12,423 nucleotides of DNA, taken from positions 1 through 12,423 of the forward strand of contig CAZCBJ010000106.1 in assembly GCA_964496705.1 (NCBI GenBank), written 5' to 3'. The notes beneath the pieces are model-generated. The model saw only the letters and a program-made list of their open reading frames with translations, did no database searches and was not told the DNA's origin. The position numbers and the translations under genes are program-made. The stretch comes from CAZCBJ01 sp964496705. Lineage in GTDB: Bacteria > Chloroflexota > Anaerolineae > Anaerolineales > Anaerolineaceae. Shown in pieces: positions 1 through 6,322 of this stretch (position 1 is the first letter of the stretch; the number at the start of each line of letters is the position of its first letter).

Positions 1-30
1 AAATGGTACGCATAAATTCCCTCTTTATTG

Positions 31-36
31 TATAAT
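31..36 (+). promoter_or_regulatory. Possible -10 box for the glpK operon
   Basis: A perfect TATAAT lies about 80 bases before the glpK start. I see no good -35 box at a 16-18 base distance (the bases at 8-13 read ACGCAT) and no TG extension. The call rests on the hexamer, its position, and the lack of any other candidate before a long packed operon. The upstream context is cut by the window edge. Confidence 0.35.
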
Positions 37-70
37 TTTACCGTTCCAGATAGGATTACACAGTTATACA

Positions 71-82
71 CTTACCGGTAAG
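71..82. promoter_or_regulatory. 12-bp palindrome before glpK, possible operator
   Basis: CTTACCGGTAAG is a perfect inverted repeat with no spacer. It lies between the possible -10 box and the glpK ribosome binding site, a usual place for a repressor operator. Without a stretch of Ts after it, it does not look like a terminator. No regulator gene is present in the window, so its binding protein is unknown. Confidence 0.3.
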
Positions 83-102
83 GGCTCAAAATATCCTGAA
101 GT

Positions 103-110
103 AAAGGAGG
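103..110 (+). promoter_or_regulatory. Strong ribosome binding site deciding the TTG start of glpK
   Basis: AAAGGAGG ends four bases before the TTG at 115. This near-perfect Shine-Dalgarno match fixes the start at TTG, and the protein read from there begins exactly where glycerol kinases usually begin. Confidence 0.85.
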
Positions 111-114
111 ATTT

Positions 115-1611
115 TTGGAGAAATATATCATAGCCATTGACCAGGGAACCACCAGCACGCGATGTATTGTTTACAACCGCCGTGGTCAGGCCATTGCCGC
201 ATCTCAAAAAGAGCACAGACAGATCTTTCCAAGACCGGGTTGGGTTGAACATGACGCCGTCGAAATTTGGTCGAACACCCAGGAAGTTATTACTTTGGCA
301 ATCTCCGAAGCGAAATTGACTTCACAGAATATTGCTGCAATTGGGATCACCAATCAACGCGAAACAACGCTGGTCTGGGACCGAAAAACCGGAAAACCAT
401 ACTGTAATGCCATTGTCTGGCAGGATACCCGAACCGATTCGATCTGCGTTGAATTGGCCAAGGATCAGGGACAGGATCGCTTTCGAGAAAAAGTTGGACT
501 TCCTCTGGCAACCTACTTTTCTGGGCCAAAAATCCAATGGATGTTGTCCAACGTCCCCGGACTCAATAAAGCAGCCATAGCGGGAGATGCCATTTTCGGA
601 AATATCGATACCTGGCTCATATGGAATCTCACAGGCGGCGTGAACCATGGCATTCACGTTACCGATGTAACCAACGCTTCGCGTACCATGTTGATGAACC
701 TGAATACATTGGATTGGGATGGCGATATCTTAAACACCCTGGACATTCCCCATACGATGCTCCCCGCTATTCTCTCGTCATCGGAAATTTATGGTGAAGC
801 CCAAGGGCTATTACAGAATATCCCTATTTCAGGTGATTTGGGGGATCAACAGGCCGCTCTATTCGGGCAAACCTGTTTCTCACCCGGCGAGGCAAAAAAC
901 ACTTACGGCACCGGCTGCTTTATGCTTCTGAACACTGGCCATCAGATGATACCCAGCCAGAGTGGGCTATTAACTACTGTGGGCTACAAAATCGGATCCC
1001 AAAACGTAGTGTATTGTCTGGAAGGATCCATTGCGATTACAGGCGCGTTGGTGCAATGGTTGCGAGATAATCTTAAAATAATTGGTTCCTCTGCAGAAAT
1101 CGAAGAACTGGCTTGCACTGTTGACGATAATGGCGGAATCTACTTTGTCCCTGCTTTTTCTGGTTTGTTTGCCCCTTATTGGCGCAGTGATGCCAGAGGT
1201 GCCATCGTCGGGTTGACACGATACATTAACCAGGGTCACCTTGCCCGGGCGGTGTTAGAAGCGACTGCATACCAGACCAGAGAGGTCCTGGAGGCAATGG
1301 AACGCGATTCGGGGGTGAAATTGACCACCTTGAAAGTTGACGGAGGCATGGTTACCAATGAATTGCTCATGCAGTTCCAAGCCGATATCCTCAATGTGCC
1401 AGTCGTCCGCCCCAAAGTGATTGAAACGACTGCGTTGGGAGCTGCTTACGCTGCTGGATTGGCGGTCGGATACTGGAAGTCGTCTGAGGACCTCAGACAG
1501 AACTGGGGGCAGGATAAACAATGGGTTCCACATATGGAAACCGACAAACGGGAAAAGTTGTTTTCTAATTGGAAAAAAGCTGTCCAAAGGACATTAAACT
1601 GGGTTGAATAA
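115..1611 (+). CDS. glpK: Glycerol kinase
   Basis: Cytosolic FGGY-family kinase that phosphorylates glycerol with ATP to sn-glycerol-3-phosphate, the entry step of glycerol catabolism. The 498-residue length is normal for the family. Visible motifs are the N-terminal phosphate-binding DQGTTSTR (9-16), glycerol-contact residues R82, E83, W102 and Y134, the first FGGY signature around FSGPKIQW (135-142), the catalytic-base region GDQQAALFGQ with D244, and the second FGGY signature starting at DGG (409-411). These positions are shifted by one from the E. coli enzyme as I recall it. The start is TTG with an AAAGGAGG four bases upstream. It is the first gene of a packed operon: the next gene, a G3P dehydrogenase flavoprotein, begins at or just before its stop, so the product of GlpK is the expected substrate of the next protein. 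No glycerol facilitator is present in the window. Confidence 0.97.
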   Translation: MEKYIIAIDQGTTSTRCIVYNRRGQAIAASQKEHRQIFPRPGWVEHDAVEIWSNTQEVITLAISEAKLTSQNIAAIGITNQRETTLVWDRKTGKPYCNAIVWQDTRTDSICVELAKDQGQDRFREKVGLPLATYFSGPKIQWMLSNVPGLNKAAIAGDAIFGNIDTWLIWNLTGGVNHGIHVTDVTNASRTMLMNLNTLDWDGDILNTLDIPHTMLPAILSSSEIYGEAQGLLQNIPISGDLGDQQAALFGQTCFSPGEAKNTYGTGCFMLLNTGHQMIPSQSGLLTTVGYKIGSQNVVYCLEGSIAITGALVQWLRDNLKIIGSSAEIEELACTVDDNGGIYFVPAFSGLFAPYWRSDARGAIVGLTRYINQGHLARAVLEATAYQTREVLEAMERDSGVKLTTLKVDGGMVTNELLMQFQADILNVPVVRPKVIETTALGAAYAAGLAVGYWKSSEDLRQNWGQDKQWVPHMETDKREKLFSNWKKAVQRTLNWVE

Positions 1612-1612
1612 T

Positions 1613-2782
1613 ATGAATACTAAACCACATGCACTCATCATCGGAGCAGGATTCACTGGTTGTGCAACCGCCCACGATCTGCAATTGAGGGGTTTTCAGG
1701 TGACAGTCGTTGAAAGAGGTGAAATCGCCTCAGGCACCTCCGGGCGGACTCACGGCTTATTGCATTCGGGCGGACGTTATTGCGTGACCGATCAGGAAGC
1801 AGCCATCGAATGCATCGAAGAAAACATCACCCTGCGTAAAATTACGCCTCAATGCATCGAATTTAACGGCGGCCTTTTCGTAGCTTTGGATGAAAACGAT
1901 CTGGATTATGGTAAAAAATTCGTTGAAGGCGCACAACGTTGCCATATCCCAATCGAACAACTATCACCTCAGGAAGCATTAAGGCTGGAACCCAATCTAA
2001 ATCCAGGTATTTTAACTGCCTTTACCATACCCGATGGCGCATTTGACCCTTTACGGTTGGCGCTCGCCTTTGCGGCTACTGCACGAAAAAATGGAGCCGT
2101 GTTTTTAATCCATCACGAAGTAATCGGGGTAAACCAGGATGGAAAAGGCGCAATTACCGGAATCAAAATATGGGACCGGGCAGCGGATCGAAAATTGGAA
2201 ATTGCTGCAGACATTGTCATCAACGCGACTGGCGCTTGGGCGGGTAAAGTCGCCGCTTTCGCTGCGTTGGATGTGCCGGTTAAACCTACACCAGGAGTCA
2301 TGGTGGCTTATGATCAGCGATTGGTGCAGCGTGTGATCAACCGCTTGTGCGAACCTGACGATGGCGATATTCTACTCCCTCAGCGGCGGATGGCAGTGAT
2401 CGGGACGACGTCTTTTGAGGTTTCCGATGTAGACTACATACCGGTTTTGGCTGATCAGGTTCAGTTGATGCACGAGCGCGCTGCCCAGTTGGTCCCCAAG
2501 GTAAAATCTGCAAACATGCGCGGCGCATATATGTCCGCCAGACCGCTGATCGCCTCAACAACATCCGGGCGAAGCCTGTCCAGAACTTTTAAGTGTTACG
2601 ACCATAAGGCCAGTGACGGTATCGATGGATTGATCACCATCACAGGCGGTAAAGCGACTACTTGTCGTGCCATGGCAGAAAAAACAGCCGACTTGGTTTG
2701 CCAGAAATTGGGTATCCAATCACATTGTCTAACGGCAGAAGTTCCCCTGGCCTCATACCGTTCGTATTACGCACCCATCTAG
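1613..2782 (+). CDS. glpA: GlpA-type glycerol-3-phosphate dehydrogenase flavoprotein, short form without the C-terminal Fe-S domain
   Basis: FAD-dependent oxidoreductase of the DAO superfamily, expected to oxidise sn-glycerol-3-phosphate to DHAP. The protein has an N-terminal FAD-binding GAGFTG (11-16), then the GlpA-like block SGTSGRTHGLLHSGGRY (40-56), and near the end an ITGGK motif followed by MAEKTADLVCQKLG, closely matching my memory of E. coli GlpA. It ends there at 389 residues. E. coli GlpA is about 540 residues, and the missing part is the cysteine-rich BFD-like [2Fe-2S] domain. I see no remnant of it in the 16 bases before the next gene. The start is ATG 1613, two bases from the glpK stop; TTG 1604 would overlap glpK and is possible. 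The following genes are sdhB-, sdhC- and sdhD-like with no sdhA, so I infer this protein is the flavoprotein of that complex. Other DAO-type dehydrogenases, such as L-2-hydroxyglutarate oxidase, are less likely given glpK next door. Confidence 0.85.
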   Translation: MNTKPHALIIGAGFTGCATAHDLQLRGFQVTVVERGEIASGTSGRTHGLLHSGGRYCVTDQEAAIECIEENITLRKITPQCIEFNGGLFVALDENDLDYGKKFVEGAQRCHIPIEQLSPQEALRLEPNLNPGILTAFTIPDGAFDPLRLALAFAATARKNGAVFLIHHEVIGVNQDGKGAITGIKIWDRAADRKLEIAADIVINATGAWAGKVAAFAALDVPVKPTPGVMVAYDQRLVQRVINRLCEPDDGDILLPQRRMAVIGTTSFEVSDVDYIPVLADQVQLMHERAAQLVPKVKSANMRGAYMSARPLIASTTSGRSLSRTFKCYDHKASDGIDGLITITGGKATTCRAMAEKTADLVCQKLGIQSHCLTAEVPLASYRSYYAPI

Positions 2783-2798
2783 ATCAGAGAGCAAATAA

Positions 2799-3518
2799 AT
2801 GACTGAAAAATGGCGCATAACATTAAACATTTCCCGACAAAAGGGAACCCAAAAACGCACCTTCCAATCTTTTCCAATGGAGGTTGACCCAGATGAATAT
2901 ATCCTGGATGCCATCGAACGCGTTTGGGCATTCCACGATCGCAGCCTGGTTTATAGACACGCCTGCCACCATTCAACTTGTGGCGCCTGTGCAATGTTGG
3001 TCAATGGCGTTGAAAAATTGACCTGCATAACAACGATCCGTTCTATTGCACAACCGGGTGCCACCATTCGGGTAGAACCGCTCAAAAATTTCCCGGTGGT
3101 GAGTGACCTGATGGTCGATATGTCGAGATTTTATAATGACATGGACGAAACGCAGGCTACACAGGTAACCCCTGTCCATTTGTCTGGCTCTCCCAACGAG
3201 AAGCCAACCACTTCTGTGGATGGATATGAGCGGTTAGTGGATTGCATAGAATGCGGAATGTGTGTGAGTGCTTGCCCAGCAGCAAACACATCAGATACCT
3301 ACCTTGGACCCGGCGTTCTTGCTTCCATTCATCTGTCTTGTATGATCGGTAATGAACAAGGCCTCATTTTTGCCGATTCACAAGATGGGCTATGGCGCTG
3401 CCATAGTGGCTTTGAGTGCAGCGAAGTATGCCCATCCAACGTCGATCCAGCGTCCAGAATAATGGCCCTTCGCCGTCAAGTGATCATCAAAAGAGTCAAA
3501 CGCTTTTTAAAGCTATAG
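2799..3518 (+). CDS. sdhB: SdhB/FrdB-type iron-sulfur subunit
   Basis: Electron-transfer subunit with ligands for three Fe-S clusters. An N-terminal plant-type ferredoxin domain carries C56-x4-C61-x2-C64-x11-C76 for [2Fe-2S]. A C-terminal ferredoxin domain carries C149-x2-C152-x2-C155-x3-C159-P and C201-x5-C207-x3-C211-P. By family knowledge, C149/C152/C155/C211 hold [4Fe-4S] and C159/C201/C207 hold [3Fe-4S]. The 239-residue length is typical of SdhB. In normal complex II this subunit sits between the SdhA flavoprotein and the membrane anchors. Here the gene before it encodes a GlpA-type flavoprotein and no SdhA is present, so it probably accepts electrons from G3P oxidation. It starts at ATG 2799 with a weak AGAGAG upstream, 16 bases after glpA. 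Ordinary succinate dehydrogenase with sdhA elsewhere in the genome is the alternative, so the symbol shows family, not proven role. Confidence 0.9.
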   Translation: MTEKWRITLNISRQKGTQKRTFQSFPMEVDPDEYILDAIERVWAFHDRSLVYRHACHHSTCGACAMLVNGVEKLTCITTIRSIAQPGATIRVEPLKNFPVVSDLMVDMSRFYNDMDETQATQVTPVHLSGSPNEKPTTSVDGYERLVDCIECGMCVSACPAANTSDTYLGPGVLASIHLSCMIGNEQGLIFADSQDGLWRCHSGFECSEVCPSNVDPASRIMALRRQVIIKRVKRFLKL

Positions 3519-3529
3519 GAAAATGTCGC

Positions 3530-3916
3530 ATGATCAATCAACCCTCACCTCGCAATTTACTCAGATGGTTTGACCCGCGCTCACGGAAGATTGGAACTTG
3601 GGCGTTCATTTTGAACCGAATCACTGCATTGGGTTTGACCCTATACCTGGCGATGCACCTGGTTATGCTAGGAAAACTGGCTCAAGGCCCGGAGTCTTAC
3701 AATGCATTTATTGCTTTTGCCAAATCCCCGATGATCAAAGTCGGCGAAATGCTGGTCATTGCCGCCGCAATCATCCACGGATTAAATGGTATCCGCATTG
3801 CCATAACCAGTTTTGGAATCGGGACTCGTTACCAAAAACAGCTTTTCATCAGCCTGATGGCCGTAGCAGCCGTTGCGATCTTTTATTTTGGTTATGTCAT
3901 GTTTATCGTGCACTAG
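3530..3916 (+). CDS. sdhC: SdhC-like cytochrome b membrane subunit
   Basis: Small integral membrane protein of 128 residues with three predicted helices at about 24-46, 70-93 and 104-126. Helix 1 carries NRITALGL and H43. Helix 2 carries IIHGLNGIR with H83 and R89, matching the H-x3-GxR pattern of succinate dehydrogenase anchors, so H83 is a good candidate haem b ligand. It should anchor the Fe-S subunit and help form the quinone site. The start is ATG 3530, with AGGA nine bases before it at 3517-3520. An in-frame upstream start at 3416 would run into sdhB and lacks sense. It lies 11 bases after sdhB and its stop overlaps the ribosome binding site of the next gene, implying coordinated translation. 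Confidence 0.8.
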   Translation: MINQPSPRNLLRWFDPRSRKIGTWAFILNRITALGLTLYLAMHLVMLGKLAQGPESYNAFIAFAKSPMIKVGEMLVIAAAIIHGLNGIRIAITSFGIGTRYQKQLFISLMAVAAVAIFYFGYVMFIVH

Positions 3917-3925
3917 GAGCAGATC

Positions 3926-4306
3926 ATGTCTGAGCTAACTTCATCTAAACCAAAATCCCAGGAAGGTGTTGCCCTTTGGCTGCTCAAGTTGTTCGCTGGA
4001 CTTGCTATCGTTATTGTGATGGGTATTCACTTAATAGTCAATCATGTGGTCGCGCCAGGAGGATTGTTGGATTACAATGCAGTGCTTCAATACTACACCC
4101 ATCTAATCATTCCCATAATGGAAGTGGCCTTTCTGATAATCGTGATTGTTCACTCACTACTTGGGGTACGAAGCATTGTATTGGACCTAAATCCTACGCA
4201 GAAAGTCTTATCTCTCGTGAATTGGGCACTGGTTTTATTAGGCAGTATAGGAATCCTGTATGGCACCTGGCTGGTGATTGTGGTGGTCCAGGCCGGCAAA
4301 GGATGA
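3926..4306 (+). CDS. sdhD: SdhD-like membrane anchor subunit
   Basis: Small integral membrane protein of 126 residues with helices at about 16-38, 56-80 and 96-120. Histidines H35, H40, H59 and H76 are present. HSLLGVRSIVLD (76-87) repeats the H-x3-GxR-x4-D pattern of SdhC/SdhD anchors, so H76 is a candidate haem ligand partnering H83 of the preceding subunit. Together the two anchors give six helices, like two-subunit complex II anchors with one or two b haems. AGGAG at 3915-3919, overlapping the sdhC stop, lies six bases before ATG 3926. The assignment to SdhD rather than SdhC is by position and pattern only, as these subunits diverge quickly in sequence. Confidence 0.75.
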   Translation: MSELTSSKPKSQEGVALWLLKLFAGLAIVIVMGIHLIVNHVVAPGGLLDYNAVLQYYTHLIIPIMEVAFLIIVIVHSLLGVRSIVLDLNPTQKVLSLVNWALVLLGSIGILYGTWLVIVVVQAGKG

Positions 4307-4309
4307 TGA

Positions 4310-4897
4310 ATGTCGGTGCTAATACGTGGTGTATGTGTCTTTTGTGGTTCCGCGGATAATATATCACCAATCTATCTACAAGCTGCACGCCAAATGGGGC
4401 TTCTGTTGGCTAATCAGGGCTGTACGATCATTTACGGTGGCGGGAAAACCGGATTGATGGGGGAGTTAGCCAATGGAGCGCTTGCTTCAGGAGGCGCAGT
4501 GATTGGCATCGTACCAGAAAGTTTGAATTATTCGCACTTGATTCACGCCAATCTAACAGGTTTGGAAGTCACCCCAGATATGCATACCCGCAAGATGCTC
4601 ATGCACAAAAAGTCGGATGCATTTATTGCCATGCCAGGCGGCCTGGGTACATTCGACGAATTCTTTGAAACGATCACCTGGATGCAAATCGGTTTACATC
4701 AGAAACCAGTGGGTATTCTCAATATCAATGGGTATTTCGAGCCTCTTTTTCGTCTCATTGACCACGCAATTCATGAGAAATTCGTTTATGCCCACCACTC
4801 CGAATTGTTTGTTTCCAGTGACAATCCAGCCGATTTGTTTGATAAAATGAAAGCGTTTGAGCTCCCAGATAATCTTGATAAGTGGGTCAATCGTTAG
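4310..4897 (+). CDS. LOG-family nucleoside monophosphate phosphoribohydrolase
   Basis: Cytosolic Rossmann-type enzyme of the LOG/YvdD family (TIGR00730), 195 residues, normal length. The nucleotide-binding GGGKTGLMG lies at 43-51, conserved R94-K95 follow, and the family hallmark PGGLGTFDE lies at 109-117 with E117 as the expected catalytic glutamate. Members split base from ribose-5-phosphate in nucleoside monophosphates; some release cytokinins, while many bacterial members act on purine monophosphates, and the exact substrate cannot be told here. It starts at ATG 4310, three bases after the sdhD-like stop, with AAGGA six bases upstream inside the end of that gene. It is therefore almost certainly translated from the same message as the respiratory genes, though no functional link is evident. 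Confidence 0.9.
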   Translation: MSVLIRGVCVFCGSADNISPIYLQAARQMGLLLANQGCTIIYGGGKTGLMGELANGALASGGAVIGIVPESLNYSHLIHANLTGLEVTPDMHTRKMLMHKKSDAFIAMPGGLGTFDEFFETITWMQIGLHQKPVGILNINGYFEPLFRLIDHAIHEKFVYAHHSELFVSSDNPADLFDKMKAFELPDNLDKWVNR

Positions 4898-4904
4898 GTT
4901 TCTC

Positions 4905-4933
4905 TTGACAGCCCTCGGATACCAGACTAAAAT
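4905..4933 (+). promoter_or_regulatory. Sigma70-type promoter for bL25
   Basis: A perfect TTGACA at 4905-4910 is followed by a 17-base spacer and TAAAAT at 4928-4933. Transcription should begin near 4940, leaving a leader of about 85 bases. The promoter starts only eight bases after the LOG-family stop codon and is the strongest in the window together with that of the tRNA. Confidence 0.85.
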
Positions 4934-4948
4934 CTACCGTCGCGAAAT

Positions 4949-4973
4949 CAACGGCTAAAGCCGATTTTATTTT
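4949..4973 (+). terminator. Terminator-like hairpin in the bL25 leader
   Basis: CGGC-TAAA-GCCG (4952-4963) forms a short GC stem followed by ATTTTATTTT. It lies just past the predicted transcription start, so it could end messages from the upstream operon, attenuate the bL25 message, or both. The stem is only four to five pairs, so termination may be weak. Confidence 0.4.
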
Positions 4974-4974
4974 C

Positions 4975-5010
4975 GAGCGAGGGTAACCCGCATACGGGTG
5001 AGAGGCGCTC
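4975..5010 (+). promoter_or_regulatory. Structured RNA leader element before bL25
   Basis: GAGCG (4975-4979) can pair with CGCTC (5006-5010), enclosing an inner hairpin ACCCG-CATA-CGGGT (4986-4999). The structure ends one base before the purine-rich ribosome binding site (AAAGG at 5011, AAGGA at 5018), so its folding could gate translation. I recognise no named riboswitch or known ribosomal leader class. Confidence 0.4.
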
Positions 5011-5026
5011 AAAGGAAAAGGAAAAA

Positions 5027-5662
5027 ATGGAAAAAGTTGTTCTTCACGCCACCCGTCGAACCGTGACTGGTAAAAAGGTTGGCACTTTACGCCGGCAAGG
5101 AAAACTTCCGGGTGTAATCTATGGGCACCATGTCGAAACCACTCCCATCACACTCGATTTGCACAGCACAACCCTTGCGCTGCTCCGGTTGACCAGTTCC
5201 AGTCTGATCACCATCGAGCTTGACGGGCAAGAATTTTCGACATTGGTTCGCGAAAAACAGCGTGATTACCTGGCCAATGTTCTTCTGCATGTCGATTTTC
5301 AGGCAGTATCATTGACCGAGAAAATTCGTGCAAACGTGGCCATCGTCCTCAGTGGCATCTCGCCTGCTGTCAAAGATTTCAACGGTGTCGTGGTAACGGG
5401 GTTGGACGAAATTGAGGTTGAAAGTCTTCCGCAACATCTGCCCGAAAGAATTGTAGTCGACATCTCTTCCTTGAACCGTATTGGCGATGGCATCTTCGTC
5501 CGAGACCTTGAGCTTCCATCTGAAGTGGAAGTACTAGATGATCCCGACGAGAGCATTGTGATCATCACTTCACAGGTTGCTGAAGAAGAAGCTGGCGAAG
5601 CTGGTGAACAAGCAGAGCCCGAAGTCATCGAAAAAGGCAAGAAAGAAGAAGAAGTCGAGTAA
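5027..5662 (+). CDS. rplY: 50S ribosomal protein bL25, long CTC form
   Basis: 5S rRNA-binding protein of the large ribosomal subunit, in the two-domain CTC/TL5 form of 211 residues rather than the short E. coli form. The N-terminal RNA-binding domain (about 1-92) contains the typical RRTVTGKKVGTLRRQGKLPG and the IYG turn. The C-terminal beta-rich domain follows from about residue 98, including GDGIFVRDLELPSEVEVL. The tail from about residue 184 is low-complexity and rich in Glu, Ala and Lys, common in long CTC proteins. The start is ATG 5027 with AAGGA four bases upstream. The gene stands alone between its own strong promoter with a structured leader and a clear terminator, so it is transcribed as a single gene. 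Some CTC proteins are stress-induced; the sequence does not show whether this one is. Confidence 0.95.
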   Translation: MEKVVLHATRRTVTGKKVGTLRRQGKLPGVIYGHHVETTPITLDLHSTTLALLRLTSSSLITIELDGQEFSTLVREKQRDYLANVLLHVDFQAVSLTEKIRANVAIVLSGISPAVKDFNGVVVTGLDEIEVESLPQHLPERIVVDISSLNRIGDGIFVRDLELPSEVEVLDDPDESIVIITSQVAEEEAGEAGEQAEPEVIEKGKKEEEVE

Positions 5663-5686
5663 CTCTGCTTCAGACCTTGCAGAAGA

Positions 5687-5713
5687 GGCAGCACAGTTCA
5701 TGTGCTGCCTTTT
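5687..5713. terminator. Bidirectional intrinsic terminator between bL25 and the Nudix gene
   Basis: GGCAGCACA (5687-5695) and TGTGCTGCC (5701-5709) form a perfect nine-pair stem with a five-base loop, followed by TTTT on the + strand. On the - strand the stem is followed by TCTTCT. It lies 24 bases after the bL25 stop and directly next to the Nudix stop, so it can serve both converging transcripts. Confidence 0.9.
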
Positions 5714-6313
5714 CTATAATTTAAGCCTCCGAATAAAATTCAAAGTGATTTCAGCCGTAATTCCCCATAACAACTCGTTGTCGTACGGCTCAAAAAAGGT
5801 GACCAGTGCTTCTTGACCATTGGGTCTCGTATAAGGTCTCAAGCTATGATGGTCGGGCAAAAACAACCATTCTAATGGGATAGAAAATATTCTCTCGACC
5901 TCATCGTCATTTACAGAGAAATGGTCAGGCCACGTAAACCTGCCAATGACCGGTGTAACCTCATACCCGGTCGCAGTTTCCATCGGGGGCAGCATGCCCA
6001 ATACATCGATAACACCGGGCGATAAACCAATTTCCTCATAGGTCTCACGCAAAGCAGTATCTATCGGTGTGTGGTCCTGATCTTCCGCCATTCCTCCCGG
6101 AAATGACACCTGCCCTTTGTGATCTTGAACCTTATCAGTTCTGCGAATGAACAGCAAGTGGATGTCTCCGTCTTTACAAAAAAGCGGAATAAGTATAGCC
6201 GCTCTCTTCAAGCCGTTGTTCTTAAAACCGAGATCTGTTTGAGGAGCTTTTTGGTCGGAGAATCGCTTTCTTAATATTTCACGATCGAGGTTATACCGCT
6301 GGAAACAATCCAA
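5714..6313 (-). CDS. Nudix hydrolase, CoA pyrophosphatase type
   Basis: Probable Mg/Mn-dependent hydrolase that cuts CoA or acyl-CoA into 4'-phosphopantetheine and 3',5'-ADP. The 199-residue protein shows the UPF0035-type block RRTDKVQDHKGQVSFPGG (57-74), which marks the CoA-pyrophosphatase branch, running into the Nudix box from G73 to L97 with the core RETYEEIGL (89-97). The box has eight rather than seven residues before the RE pair, as in NudL-type enzymes as I recall them. The start is TTG at 6311-6313, with an AGAGGA four bases upstream. It is the last gene of the mnmA operon, nine bases after the trmI stop, and ends at a bidirectional terminator. The substrate is inferred from family motifs. 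Confidence 0.88.
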   Translation of the reverse strand: MDCFQRYNLDREILRKRFSDQKAPQTDLGFKNNGLKRAAILIPLFCKDGDIHLLFIRRTDKVQDHKGQVSFPGGMAEDQDHTPIDTALRETYEEIGLSPGVIDVLGMLPPMETATGYEVTPVIGRFTWPDHFSVNDDEVERIFSIPLEWLFLPDHHSLRPYTRPNGQEALVTFFEPYDNELLWGITAEITLNFIRRLKL

Positions 6314-6322
6314 AATATCCTC

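Noticed and set aside
322..657. Open frames on both strands inside glpK
   Set aside because: All overlap a full-length glycerol kinase with intact motifs, and none has a ribosome binding site or recognisable domain.
3416..3529. N-terminal extension of the SdhC-like protein
   Set aside because: The frame is open back into sdhB but the added residues are basic and low in sense, and ATG 3530 has a well-placed AGGA.
3598..4359. Alternative + strand frames over the SdhC- and SdhD-like genes
   Set aside because: They lack hydrophobic organisation and conflict with genes that have clear ribosome binding sites and anchor motifs.
5299..5694. 131-codon open frame on the - strand opposite bL25
   Set aside because: Serine-rich shadow of the acidic bL25 tail; it runs through the terminator stem and has no recognisable domain.
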